DNA of 64,000 nt from Ephydatia muelleri (lineage: Eukaryota; Porifera; Demospongiae; Spongillida; Spongillidae), in the NCBI GenBank assembly GCA_013339895.1, contig JABACO010000022.1:2359709-2423708 (forward strand), written 5' to 3'. This document shows positions 42,390 to 53,456 of this stretch, one piece after another. Both the position numbers and the translations under genes were made by a program. Position 1 is the stretch's first letter; the number at the start of each line of letters is the position of its first letter. The notes beneath the pieces are model-generated. The model did not search any database. It was not told the DNA's origin and saw nothing but the letters and a program-made list of their open reading frames with translations.

Positions 42390-42628
42390 GTAAGGATGTA
42401 ACATGGTTGTGATGTAAGCACGGCGCACGGATGTGGTGTAAGCAATGTAACATGGTTGTGATGTAAGCATGGCGCATGGATGTGGTGTAAGCATTGTGTA
42501 TGGATGTGGTGTAAGCATGATGCATGGTTCTGGTGTAAGGAAGACACATGGATGTGGTGTAAGCATAGTGCATGTATGTGGTGTCACCATGGTTCTGATG
42601 TAAGCATGGTGCATGGTTCTGGTGTAAG
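42390..42628. repeat. GGATGTGGTGTAAGCATGGTGCAT minisatellite
   Basis: About ten imperfect ~22-bp units (TGGTTGTGATGTAAGCA, TGGATGTGGTGTAAGCA). The long frames on both strands (repeated Leu-Thr-Pro-His-Pro or Trp-Cys-Lys) are artefacts. It abuts the LTR at 42629. Confidence 0.95.
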
Positions 42629-45400
42629 TGTTGCGGCCTCTCACATTTCATCTGTAGCAGCGGAAATACAACCTAGAATCCTGGTTACAGACACGTATAT
42701 AGGTTAATCACACGCATGCGCCTAGCACTCATTAATATCAGTTCCCAATAATCGTTACACAGCTTCCCCTTTTCAGGGAGTGGGTCCACACACTCATATA
42801 CCGTCGTCAGATTCCACGTCAGGAAGGCTCAATGGGTTCCCATATCTGTCCGGCGGCCTTCTGTTCCTTTTTGACCTCCGTAATACTGGCTCCGCCTCCT
42901 CGCCAGATTCTTCGGTATCCCTGACCTGATTTGACTCCTCTACATGTCCCTCTTCCCCATCCAATACTCAATTAAATGATCCCCGTCTTGTGGCTGTTCT
43001 GCATTCCTTTCAGGATCTGTCATAACCCCCTGTCTATCTCCCCTCTTGCTTAATACCTGTATAATATACTCCTCTTCCTCTCCTTCATGACGTGCATGTT
43101 CAGGGATGCTCTCATCGCTGTCACCCTCCCACTGTTTTCTTTGTTCAGGGAATTGCCCTTGTTCCTCCTTAGTACGGTTTTAATCTGTTGAAATGAGCAA
43201 CATATTTTTTCCTAGAGTTAGAGCAGTCAACGGTACGATGAACACACGGGCTAATCACTTTTGCTACCCTAAATGGCCCCCGCCATGGTCTGTGGAACTT
43301 CTTGCTCTTGTTCTTTGGCACAACCGGGCTGTGGAGAAATACCAAATCATTTACACTGTATGACTTTCTGTGCGTCTTTAAATTAAATCATAAACAGCCT
43401 TCTGATGTTGCTGCTTTTTACTTGCATGTTTCAGAACCCACTGGTGGCTCTGTTGCAGCCGTTCTATTAATGCGGTACCATACTCATTCACTGACCGATG
43501 TTTTGGAGTTGGTCCTCGAGCAACCGAGGGTCACGGCCGAACATTAGCTGGAACGGTGTAGTACCGGTGGTTTCATGAGCGCTAGTCCTATACACAAGCA
43601 AAAGCGATGGTAACAAAAGATCCCAGTCGCTTTCCCTTTCCAAAACAGTCTTGCTCAACATTTCCAGTAGTGTTCGTTCGTCTGACTGGGGGTGGTAGGG
43701 TGTAGTACGTGTTTTCCTCACTCCCAGCAAAATACAGACCTCTTTTACAAGTTTGGACTCGAAGTTCTTTCCCTGGTCAGTACGAATATTGTCAGGTACC
43801 CCAAAACAGCATATCAATTCGTTTACCAGTACCCTAGCAATAGATGTGGCCTCCATATCCCTAAGGGGAAAAGCTTCTTTCCATTTAGTAAAATAGTCGC
43901 CTATCACCAGTATATAGCGATGGCCAAGAGAGGTCTGGGCCCAAAATATCCATTGCCACCCTTTCAAGCGGCCTTTTAGCAAAACACACTTCCATCGGTG
44001 CTCTTCCTTTTGGTGGCGACTTCCTAGAGTTACAGACTGCAAATTCATGACACCACTTATCAATATCTTTCCTCTGACCTGGCCAGTAGAATCGGGCATG
44101 AGCTTTCTCCAGAACTTTACGAGTTCCGAGATGCCCTGAGTTATGCAGGCCTTGTGATATCTCAGAAACTAAATTCGCCGGCAGAACCAACTGCAAATGA
44201 GTGTGCAAATCATTACCTTCGACATCTTTTCACTGTCTACACAACATGCCATCTTTAAGCAGCTAGTAGTTCCTCTGTACCCAAAGAGACTGCAATTTCC
44301 AAATAGCTTCAATAGGACATGAAACAGGTAGCGATCCAGACGCTAGCCATTTAATCATGTCTCCCAAGTTCGGATCTGCTTCTTGCATTTCTCGAAGCTC
44401 TACCTTCGTCCAAACAGGCAATACTTGTACCCCTGTGGACAGACACCCACAGCTAGTTTCCTCCACTTCTTCCGATATGAACTCCAGACCACACTGTTTG
44501 CAGTTGCTACGAGATAGAGAGTCAGCATTACCATGCTGCTTACCCCGGTCTGTGGTTGATTGTATACTGAAACTCAGCGAGAGCTTCAAGCCAGCACACC
44601 ACCTGGCCCTCGGGTTCCTTTAAAGAATGCAGCCATTTTAGACAATGATGATCCGTACGAAGGTTGAACCGCCTTCCGTACAGATACAGCCGAAGGTGAT
44701 GAGCAGCCCACACCACAGTCAACAAACTCGCGTAGTGTTGCGCAATACTTCTGCTCCATTCTGGATGGGACCCTACTTGCGTAGGCAACCACTTGTTCTT
44801 TGCCCTCCACGACTTGAGATAGCATAGCTCCTATCCCATCCCCGCTAGCATATGTGTCGAGAACAAACTCCAGGTTAAAATCAGGAAAGATCAGAACTGG
44901 AGAAGTCATCAGTTGCTTTTTTAGTTCAAAGAATGCGTCATTGCAGGCATTGGACCATTCCCATTTTGTCCCACTATTGGACAACGGATGCAGTGGGGCA
45001 GCGATTTGTGCAAAGTTCTTGATAAACCGTCGATAATAGGAGACTAATCCAAGAAAACACTTCAGTTTTCTAACATCAATGGGTAATAGCCAGTCTGCAA
45101 TGCACTGGATCTTATCAGGGTCGGTTTTGATCCCTTCTTTACATACCACGTGCCCAAGATATTTCACACTGGACTGAAATAAATGACATTTACTTGGTTT
45201 CATTTTCAACCCTGCCTATTTAAGGTGCAAGCATACTGTTCTGAGACGCTCCAAGTGTTCTTCCGCTGTCATACTGAACACGATGATATCGTCTAAATAT
45301 ACCAGTGTTCCATCAAACGTTGGAACGTGGCGGGCGCATTGCAAAGCCTCACCCGGAATTGGAATAATCCATGCGATGTTACGAAAGCTGTTTTCTCCTT
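42629..45400 (-). mobile_element. Ty3/gypsy element C, minus strand, 5'-truncated and decayed
   Basis: 3' LTR at 42629-42761 (133 bp, TGTGTAACG...CCGCAACA on the minus strand), preceded by a purine tract GAAAAGGGGAAG. Pol fragments run to about 45400: RT piece (GLFQFRVRLCNAPATFQRLM, 45370-45310), LGHVVCKEGIKTDPDKI and RNase H (45209-44586), a spacer with NADSLSRSNCKQC, the zinc region (HNSGHLGTRKVL, 44208-43885) and integrase core (RTDQGKNFESK, 44099-43488). The C-terminus near 42810 reads RRSKRNRRPPDRYG. The integrase Glu region is deleted (HPQSDERTL for HPQSDGxVERF...L). The 5' LTR, gag and protease are absent. Confidence 0.8.
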
Positions 45401-45680
45401 GTCCCCAGGCTTAACCTCTACTTCGGAGGAAGTATTGGAGCTGCAGGAGTCTTCTTCCTCTTGTGAAACAGCCCTGATGGACGTTGAAGGGGGCGTAATT
45501 AAATGCCTTTGTTCCAGCTCCAACGTTCTAGCTGAAAATCGCTCCAAAACACCACCATTCAGCTTTACAATCCATTTTCTTGCCCGTCCTACTCCTTCCG
45601 ACGCTTGCACGACTCCTTTGTGGAAAACTTGCCTCTCAAAACCCGCACTTCGCTACCAACTTTTATGCCCTTCGCCATTG
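45293..45680 (-). other. Unidentified ORF fused in frame to gypsy C RT
   Basis: Minus strand: from about 45680 (MAKGIKVGSEVRVLRGKF in one frame) and 45610 (VGRARKWIVKLNGGVLERFS in another), ending in the RT sequence DKEKTAFVTSHGLFQF. The upstream block, with KVGSEVRVLRG and RKWIVKxNGG, looks like a small beta-barrel (Tudor/KOW-like) rather than gypsy protein. It may be the end of a host gene or other transposon at the truncation point of the element. Confidence 0.3.
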
Positions 45681-45895
45681 AAAGCATGCACGCGACGATT
45701 CGGTTTAGAAACGAGAATGAAATAAAAAGAGCAATGTTTCAGCTTTGCATAGTATCAATTTGCAAATTTTTATGTCACGAAAAAGTACCTTAGCATTATA
45801 CAAAAGAACGCCTACAGGTAGGCTTAAATTGTGTTTATCGCCTACACGTAGGCGCGTGATCGATCTATCATTAAGTTCCAAAACGATCCGGGAGG

Positions 45896-47118
45896 ATGGG
45901 TGAACGTGAACTTGAACACAAACTTATCCAACCAAATGCAGACAAAATTAAACTCTGGGTACGGTATATTGATGACATCTTAATCCTATGGTCAGGAAGC
46001 CAGCTGGAATTTCAAACATTCCTACTAAACTGCAACAAACTTCACCCTACCATCAAATTCACAAGAGAATGCTCACCAAATGAAATTCACTTCTTAGACG
46101 CCACCATATACAAAGGCACAAATTTCCAGAACAAACACACCCTGGATACAAAGAAAAACACAAAACCAACTAACAAACAGATAGTTCCTCCTTTCATCCC
46201 AAAGGAACGGGGAAAAGCATAGCACTTGGTGAAGCATACAGACTCCTCCGCACCAATACAGATGAGTCAAACTTCAGACAACAAATCCTCAAACTCCAGA
46301 AAACTCTCCTGGCAAGAGGATACAAAAATAAAGCTACCAAAACCCTGCTCAAAAAGATACACTTCAAACACAGGGAATATGTCATAGATAAATAAAACAA
46401 AAAATACCAGAAACTCCGGTTATGGCAATCACATATAACACACATGTACCTCAAGTTAGAGACGAACTCCATAAAATCTGGTTGGACGTTAAGAAAGACC
46501 CCTTACTAAACTACCTTTTTCCAGTGCCACCACGCATAGCGCTAAAAAGGAACCGATCCCTGAGAGATATGTTGGTTAGAGCCAGACTAAAGAAAGAAAC
46601 TCCACGAGTCTTTACAAATGAGACCCAACATTTTAATAGGCTAGCAAACTACCCAGAAAACCTTGCACAGGAAACAGTCGTATAATTAGAGACATATTCA
46701 ACCAATTGAAAACGCGGGCCATACAAAACAAGTATCCAGCTGCAATCTCTCATAGACTTGACTTTTTTTCATCTGCGCCTGAAGAAGGAACGTATCAGAC
46801 AGTTCCGAAACTAGTTGCAAGTTTTGGAAAAGGTTTCGAACTGAGATAAAGCATTGTGTGAACATGGACAAAATGGAAACAACAAATGATATCGTATGTT
46901 ATATTCATGGGTGATTTGTGTTTTGTACATAGTTCCTGACCTCAATATTCTATGAAAACTATAAACTAAGTCCAATCAAAACAATATCCTTAGCCGAACA
47001 AGTCCGACAGAACGTACATATAGATGTACAAGAAAAACTCAATAAACTTATATTTCAGAAAACCATGTAACACAGTAACCTCAATGGAAGTAGAAGTAAA
47101 AGAGCCCTTTCTCTAACA
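45896..47118 (+). pseudogene. Penelope-like element: RT end, tail and start of downstream unit
   Basis: ATG 45896 opens RT sequence with VRYIDDILILWSG (YxDD) and LHPTIKFTRE...EIHFLDATIYK, diagnostic for Penelope-like RT. Frame changes follow: LLRTNTDESNFRQQILKLQ (46235), VPQVRDELHKIWLDVKKDP and PPRIALKRNRSLRDML (46440-46600). The hammerhead-like core is at 46779-46810. Bases 47020-47110 begin the downstream unit (compare 26490-26590) and are cut at 47118 by the hAT-bounded insertion; they resume at 53457. No GIY-YIG endonuclease was seen. Confidence 0.7.
46779..46810 (+). ncRNA. Hammerhead-like core, second copy (candidate)
   Basis: CTGAAGA (46779-46785), helix GGAAC/GTTCC with a 10-nt loop, GAAA (46807-46810). 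Helix II differs from the 23.1-kb copy but remains paired. Flanking helices not resolved. Confidence 0.35.
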
Positions 47119-47576
47119 CAGTGGTTTTAAACCAGGGGTGATGCAGACATTTTTGAATTGTGTAATTCTAAATTAGGATCAATATTGGTATTATGGTTGT
47201 GAAAATGTTCTACATTAATATTAATAGATATAATCAAACCACCATATTCAAAATAAAAGAAGTATCAGATTTCTCTTAACATTTTAGTCATTCAATACAA
47301 GCCTTATATTTTAACACAAACTGATGCAAATGAATAAGATAGATCAATTAAAACTTCAAGGAAAATATGTGTATAAGCTATCACATGATACGCAATAAGC
47401 TCCTAGCTACCTAAATTTGTTCACCAAGTGCAGTTGGGGTTTCTTCTTCAGCAAAGATGCAAGAAATGAGGTTTTAGAAAGGCAAAGACTTTCTTGTACT
47501 TGCTTTTGAGGACATGAACGCGCATCATGCTCATTGCTACAAAATGAGCATTTTGTTTTATTTCTAGCACTCCTAA

Positions 47577-47951
47577 TTATAGGGTCCGCCTAGTTAGGTT
47601 ATCAGAGTGGTTGGCATGTTGAGTCATTTTACGAGAGAGATGTTCTCTGTAGTTGCGAATGTTCTTATTGTTGTGCTCCAATGGCTCCTCAGACAAAGAA
47701 CCCAGTCCTGTTGACTCAAACGCTGTTAAGAGTGCAGCAGAATGTGCCAACACCTGGTGTACAGCTGGTGTGAACTTGAAAGTTGGCCAATGATTCACTA
47801 GAGTTAGAAATGTTTCCTTGCATAGCTGTTCCAAACAATCTGCATCAATCTTCTGTAAGAGATTGCGCACAAACTGCAACAGAATGGATAGAACAGATTG
47901 GGGTCGCCACAGAACAGAACATGGGTTAGGGTTATGAACTATTAGCGACAA
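47577..47951 (-). pseudogene. C-terminal fragment of a transposon-associated protein
   Basis: The minus frame reads FLTLVNHWPTFKFTPAVHQV then LLTAFESTGLGSLSEEPLEH and KNIRNYREHLSRKMT. The pattern (P-W/T-F-x-x-x-P-x-x-H-x-x-L ... G-x-L-S-E-E-x-x-E-x-x-N-K-x-x-R-x-Y-R) recurs in a repetitive invertebrate protein family (from memory, unnamed). The N-terminal end is cut. Confidence 0.4.
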
Positions 47952-48090
47952 GGTACAAGGTGGAGGATGGTTAAAGACCCCAATGGACCTATCTAAGTTA
48001 ACTTATACTAGTACTATACCCAAAGAACAAAAGCCACCTATATGATTCCAGGAATTATTATTCTAACAACTATTAGGAAAACCATAGATA
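47936..48090 (+). repeat. Dispersed repeat, copy b
   Basis: Matches 28276-28440. Followed at 48090-48195 by a broken copy of the 48498 ORF family (GAGTGCTGCATTACGAAATG). Confidence 0.75.
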
Positions 48091-48497
48091 AGTCATTGAG
48101 GCTATTATAGAGAGTGCTGCATTACGAAATGTTCTTGCACATAGCACAGAAGAAGCAAGTTCTCTAAGGGCAGCAGAACGTTATTACTGACCGCTATCAG
48201 AAACGATTCACCGCTGATTCGAGCAGCGTACGAACAAATGGTAAGTCAGAAACAGTATCCAAACGAAAATCTCATCTTTATAGGCCACGAGTAACAATCT
48301 AACGCGTATGACTGACGCGCATGCGTATGGTTAGATCACTAAAATTGACAATTGCCTTAGTTTGGCAGGATTTATGTAAAAGCAATGGCCTCACCTAACT
48401 TCCCTACAATACAGACATACAATTCATTAATTAAAAGGCGAAAACAATCATATATAATTATCTGTTTTAATAACGTGATATATCTCTAAAGTGTCTG

Positions 48498-48908
48498 GTG
48501 AGTTTAACGGTGAAATCAGAATTTTTTGATCCCAATTCTAAGCTGAGTTATGCACTGATGTCCACAATTTCTGGACATGATTGCAACCAGCCGCCATATG
48601 ACAGATGGCTACAACTTTGCCAAGATGGATATTTGGCACGATTCATTGAGGCTATTATAAAGAGTGCTGCATTTCGAAATGTTCTTGCACATAGCACAGA
48701 AGAAGCAAGTTCTCTAAGGGCAGCAGAATGTTATTACCGACACCACTATCAGAACGATTCACCGCTGATTCGAGCAGTGTACGAACAAAAGTCAGAAACA
48801 GTATCCAAACGAAAATCTCATCTTTATAGGCCACAATATAATGCAGGTGGTATATATGTAGGGTTTTATGCGCTGGCTGGAATATATTATACATGCATGT
48901 GTACATAA
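48498..48908 (+). CDS. Unrecognised ORF, member of a four-copy family
   Basis: 136 codons, opening GTG/TTG-type (an upstream ATG is not in frame; internal Met at MSTISGHD). Contains SYALMSTISGHDCNQPPYDR, LQLCQDGYLARFIEAIIKSA and AECYYRHHYQNDSPLIRAVY, then a basic tail. Related sequence occurs at 48095-48295, 28567-28745 and inverted at 21112-21330; those three have stops, this is the most open. Predicted mostly helical, soluble. The C-terminal 20 codons run into unrelated sequence. It may be a gene carried by an unclassified element. Confidence 0.4.
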   Translation: MSLTVKSEFFDPNSKLSYALMSTISGHDCNQPPYDRWLQLCQDGYLARFIEAIIKSAAFRNVLAHSTEEASSLRAAECYYRHHYQNDSPLIRAVYEQKSETVSKRKSHLYRPQYNAGGIYVGFYALAGIYYTCMCT

Positions 48909-49337
48909 CAGCGGAGATAGTTTTGAGTGCAAAGAGGGATTTTATCTGAATTCATGGAGCGCATGTGAATTTCTACTAATCTGTTCCGTTCGCTTGCAGA
49001 TTGCGAGACGATAGTCAGTGGACATTATGATTTTGTGTAAATTTGTGTATTCCCTTACCATGGCCGTTATTATGATGTTAGTTATATTGTGAAAATTACG
49101 CGGCATGCACACGCGCCTAGCCTAAGACCTAACCCCTCAGAGCCCGCTACTCCCTGATATCTAACCTGTTCATGTGGGGACAAGTTACCATGACAGCAGT
49201 AGAACTAAAATGGCAGCCAATTTTCGAAAGCGAAACCACGACGAACTCGTGTCAAAGAAACAGAAGATTCTCAGGTATAAACTTTGAACGCTGAGCTGTA
49301 CGGCATTGGCTATGGCAACAAACAAGTTACTACACTG

Positions 49338-50030
49338 AATATAATAGTCGCCCTCCCAGTTGGCACTAGAGAGAGTGTTCTAGGGCCTCGGGTCAAACGC
49401 AGACAGTCGGTAGCCGATGCCAACAGATATGATAGCGCTCGAACAAAACACACTACTAGTACACGAAACAAGTGCACACAGATAGTTAACTAACTAAAGA
49501 ATCATGTGTGCTCTATCTGACCACACCCATAAACATCCCCCCCTCCACCCCCTTTTTCAAAGCAACTCAGTCCTAACACCTACAACGTTCTTATCTGGAC
49601 ACAGTCAGTAAATCTGGATAGTTTCCAAACAGCTCTCCCATATCGGGTAGTAGTACTAGTAGTAGTGGTTTTCGATACTAGTAACGGGGCTGATCCCTTG
49701 GATGGAAAGGTAGAGTTTGTCCTCTCATCTGGTACTCTCACAGACTCCTCCGTGGTAGTTGCATCTACCTGGCTAGAGTTAAATCAGTTCTGACTGTGTG
49801 ATGGTCCCACGACTACTATTCACTGGCAGTGGTAGCTCCTTCTGCACCGGCTCTGGGCATTCTGATTGGACTGGGGCCGGTTGTTGGGCCTTTGGGACCT
49901 CCATCTCCGGTGTCTTTATCTCACCTTCAGTTTCTCCCTGTGGATTAGTAGTCTCGTCCCCAGCCTGATATGCATTCGCAATATACAGTCTGGTGAACTC
50001 CTGTACACATTTCTGTCCTGCGATTACATA
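49338..50030 (-). pseudogene. 3' end of another LTR element (pol tail, purine tract, LTR)
   Basis: Minus strand: a Pro/Glu-rich C-terminal coding tail (YIANAYQAGDETTNPQGE..., 50000-49800), then TTRYGRAVWKLSRF (49650), a long purine tract (GGGGGTGGAGGGGGGGAT, near 49541-49560) and LTR-like sequence starting TGTTTATGGGTGTGG. The other LTR end is uncertain (about 49338). No other part of the element is present. Confidence 0.4.
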
Positions 50031-50152
50031 ACATTGCTACCCAACGTCGGGAGGAATGCAGTGACGTATTTATGAATGTAATTAGCATTAAGCAAGAATG
50101 CAATTAATTATAGTTACTAGAATTTCAATTTGACGAAGCTCATTGGGAAGCC

Positions 50153-50554
50153 ATGGATTGCAAGCTGTGTGGCAAAGACTTAAAGGAGGAACGTCGTCAG
50201 CACTTTGTTTGTTCAGTATCCACCTCTACTAAGATAGCAATAGATAGTGCACTTTGGCATGAAGGTCACGGCTATCTCGAGTTTTTTAATTCGCAGACGG
50301 ATGGATACGTACGTACGCAATGCATGCGAATGGGGGAAAAGTTGCACAAGCTTAAGGAAGATCTACGGGAAACTCAGAATCAACTGAGGGAGCTAGCGGC
50401 ATCAATTTTGTGTTCTATGGCGGACTTAGATTCGGATACTTCTCGCGATCCACACCTCCGTGTTCCAGCGTTAGCAAGCGCAGGTGCATCTAATCCAAAA
50501 CGCCCCCATTTGGAAGCATGCACAAGCAAAGCTGCTACTCCAGTGAAGGTATAG
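50153..50554 (+). CDS. Small zinc-binding/coiled-coil ORF opposite the RecQ fragment
   Basis: ATG 50153, 133 codons. It begins MDCKLCGKDL with a C-x2-C and later HFVCS, suggesting a small zinc site; residues 60-85 (KLHKLKEDLRETQNQLREL) form a coiled coil; the C-terminus is Ser/Ala-rich. Stops at 50554 just before the end of the minus-strand helicase fragment (convergent). The family is not recognised. Confidence 0.35.
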   Translation: MDCKLCGKDLKEERRQHFVCSVSTSTKIAIDSALWHEGHGYLEFFNSQTDGYVRTQCMRMGEKLHKLKEDLRETQNQLRELAASILCSMADLDSDTSRDPHLRVPALASAGASNPKRPHLEACTSKAATPVKV

Positions 50555-50561
50555 GTCATTG

Positions 50562-50871
50562 TGCACGTGGTTGTCCTCATATGTACGTTAACTCCATACA
50601 GATCGCAGTTGATTATCCCAGTTAAACTGACAAGGGGAGAAACGACCAAAACAATGCTGTGCTTGTCCTTTCTCATTCTTGATAGCTCATCGAATGCCCA
50701 AGGCCAAACGGCGTAACAGAGTGACTTTCCATACCCAGTTGGAAGGCAAACGAAGCCATCCCGACCACCGAGAACGTCTGCCACTATTCGTAGCTGTTCG
50801 TCTTTCAGTGTAAAATAACCCATATGTTCACCCGCTGTCTTAATCGCTTGCTGTACACCCTCCATTGTCAT
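50562..50871 (-). pseudogene. RecQ-like helicase N-terminal fragment
   Basis: ATG 50871 on the minus strand; HMGYFTLKDEQLRIVADVLG, then the Walker A motif FVCLPTGYGKSLCY and motif Ia region VLVVSPLVSL. This is the start of a RecQ-type DEAH ATPase. The frame departs from the family after VSPLVSL (about 50640), before the DEAH box, so no working helicase is encoded. RecQ-like genes are often amplified in sponge genomes (recollection). It may be an exon (a GT lies in the right place) with the remainder lost. Confidence 0.6.
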
Positions 50872-51079
50872 CGATTACGAATAACTTGAAACAATAACTG
50901 AGGTATGCAATTATTGCATGCCTCGAATCTGATTGGTGTCCCAACATTCCGGGACGACGGGACAGAAATGAGTACACAAGTACACCAGACCCTCTTTTCA
51001 CGTAGCGGTGATGTAATCCATCCGCTGCTGTGTATGAGGGTCTGGGAACGAGACTAGTGGATTGGGACCAACGGTGGTC

Positions 51080-52884
51080 AATGCAAAGGCTGGCATAATA
51101 TAACAGAATAATTCATGATAAATTCATCAAACTCCTTCTGATCACATTTTCCATCTGCCCGGATCTTCACAGGAACACAGTCAACCAAAACCTTTCGTTT
51201 CACTGAATCAAATAATAGTTGTCTGGCCATGTCCCTACTGGGTCTGGTTTGTCAACTGTAAGCCCAGTTTTGGCCTTGATTGTCTCCTGAATGAATTTCT
51301 TTGCCAACCCTTACCTTTGCCTTAGTCTGGCTGTTTTCCTTCCATTCATCCACCCCAGCACTTAACTTGCATACCAACTTCAGGCAATAATCCAGATCAC
51401 GTAACAATGCATGCAGAATTGGAAATGTATTCACACTGAAAGCTGTAATAGGATTTTGTGTTAGACCATGTCTCAGGTGATAATCTGCTCTGCGGGTCTG
51501 CACCTCACCATCCACTTCATACAGGGCTCTCAATGACTTAACATCTACCTCTCCTATCTCAAATCCTTCAACAATCTGCTCTGCAAGAATAGCATCTACT
51601 TCAGAGTATGGACACAATACACAGAAAGCACCACCTCTACCCAACAATAACTTCTGCATTTTACCATCATTCTGAATGCTTCGGATAAACTTCACTTTCA
51701 AGCTGTATTCCTGACCCGCAATGGTTATTGTAACACCATTTGACTGTAAGCTACTAATCACAGGTGGAACCAGCTTATTAAGCAAATCCTTGTCTTCTTT
51801 TCCAACTGCTAAAAGGATTGGTCTCCCAGCCTCTGGACTGCTTGGGGCACCTTCCTTCCATAGACAGACACTGTTTCTACCTGAGCTACATGTACTAGTA
51901 CTAGGTTGATTACCCATAGCTATGTCTGATGAATCTATAACCAGTTCTATGGGAACCCACATCCAAATGATCATGTTATGCGACTCAATACTTCCTAGGC
52001 CTTGCTGGTTGTACACACTATGCCTTCCAGATCCATCGAGGCCTTCTTTTGCCTTCACCAAGTATGTTCCTGGTTGCAATTGAAATAACTTGATCAGTCT
52101 TTCAAAATGCTGATTCCTGAAGGCTTATACAGACACCTGGTACATCAGATAATGGTGTAATGCATGGCATAATAGCATTTTGTGTTGCATGAGTTTGTAA
52201 TGAGCAGGTAACAACTTTTAGTTTAAGATCCTGACTCAGACTTGTGTAGCTGGTACGACCAAGTTTATATTGTGACAACATGTAGAGACCATCATCCAAG
52301 CTAATTTCTTTATCAACAGATTCCTTGTGGAATAACTGCATGCTAACAGCAGCTAGAGGCCTATCTTTTACATAGTTCTCTTTGTGTAAGAGGTATCCTA
52401 ATAACTGAGATGGAGTAATATTGTTATCTTCTGCTTCCCTGAATTAAAGACATCAATGCCTGCGTTCTCATGTTTCTTTGACATGGACTAACTACATCTA
52501 ATGGAGATAGCACACTTTCTTTCTCACCTTGCGGAACATCCAAGCTGTCTCACTGGACCCTTCACCTGACATGCTTGTGTCAACTAATGCACAAGCCTCT
52601 GCACTGGAACTATCCATTGCTTTATAAAACACTTCTTCCTGGAAATTCTGAAACGGCCTTATTGTAGCTTCACTCCTTTTGGATTTTCCTTTATTCATCT
52701 TGATCCATTTGGATCGCAGCGACAGAAAACAGAACGCCCACTTCTTTTCGAGTTTCTTACCTTTTTTAAGCCCTTCATCAACCAAAAACTGTCTTGCTGC
52801 TTCGGTGTTGCTCTTAAACATCTTAACATACCTGGTGTGAGCTTCCAAGTTCGGTATTTTGTGCTTTTCTGTCATGGCCAGCAA
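51080..52884 (-). pseudogene. Transib/RAG1-like transposase, copy 2
   Basis: Minus-strand segments: 52884-52498 (MTEKHKIPNLEAHTRYVKMF, NTEAARQFLVDEG), 52341-52105 (SLDDGLYMLSQYKLGRTSYT), 52079-51252 (275 codons). The last has KEGLDGSGRHSVYNQ (first Asp, residue 15; Transib proteins have DGSTGHSxYxQ, RAG1 DGMGDV), PILLAVGKEDKD, SIQNDGK (second Asp, residue 138; RAG1 GYDEK), AFCVLC (C-x2-C, 153/156) and FPILHALLRDLDYCLKLVCK. A weaker continuation to 51080 includes ARQLLFDSVKRK. The third acidic residue (Glu) region is not found. Frame changes separate the segments (introns or decay). It sits inside the hAT-bounded segment. Confidence 0.6.
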
Positions 52885-53456
52885 ATGTGGAACACAAATT
52901 ATGTTTACGCGTGCGAGCTTTATTAGGAATTATTGGCAAAAACATAAACGGTATCGATGTTTTTGAAGTCTTTATGACGGTCCCATATAGAAAGCGGGGC
53001 ATTGATGGCACATGTTTTGGGGATGCCAACTGATAACATCATGCATCTATTATGTCTGTCTTCTCCGTTGGACCCTCGTTTGTACTCACCGAGGAAAGTT
53101 AGGCGGTATAATCTAACGTTTCCTCATCTTGCCCACCTTTCATTGCAAAAAAGATATATTCCAAAGACATAAACTATAATAAATTTGGTATCTTTCGAAA
53201 GGCAGGAGAAAACACTATCTAACTACATATTTATTCTTCGTCCCATTTGTTCCATTAAATGTGTAGTTTAGTATAGAGACGTTGATGTCGGAAATCAAAT
53301 TTTTCATCTGTTTTTAGCTTCAACATTTTAAGTAAAACTGAATTTCAATTATTTCACATTAATTTAGTGAAATGATACTTTGGGCTATTTTGATTAAATT
53401 ATGTAAAAAAACATCAAAGTCATTCCCTAACCCAATGTCTGCATCTTAAACCACTG

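Larger units (their letters stand above)
47119..53456. mobile_element. 6.3-kb segment with hAT-type terminal inverted repeats
   Basis: Left end CAGTGGTTTTAAACCAGGGG...GATGCAGACATT and, inward from the right, CAGTGGTTTAAGATGCAGACATT: the CAGTGGTT start is typical of hAT elements. The flanking 8-mers (CTCTAACA, 47111-47118; CCCTATAC, 53457-53464) match at 5 of 8 positions, as expected of an old 8-bp duplication. The two flanks are consecutive parts of one Penelope-like unit (compare 26570-26640). No complete hAT transposase was recognised; the interior holds other element pieces, so it is probably a non-autonomous or gutted hAT with nested insertions. Confidence 0.6.

Noticed and set aside
42244..42707. 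His/Thr/Pro and Trp/Cys/Lys repeat frames
   Set aside because: Artefacts of the 22-bp minisatellite at 42390-42628.
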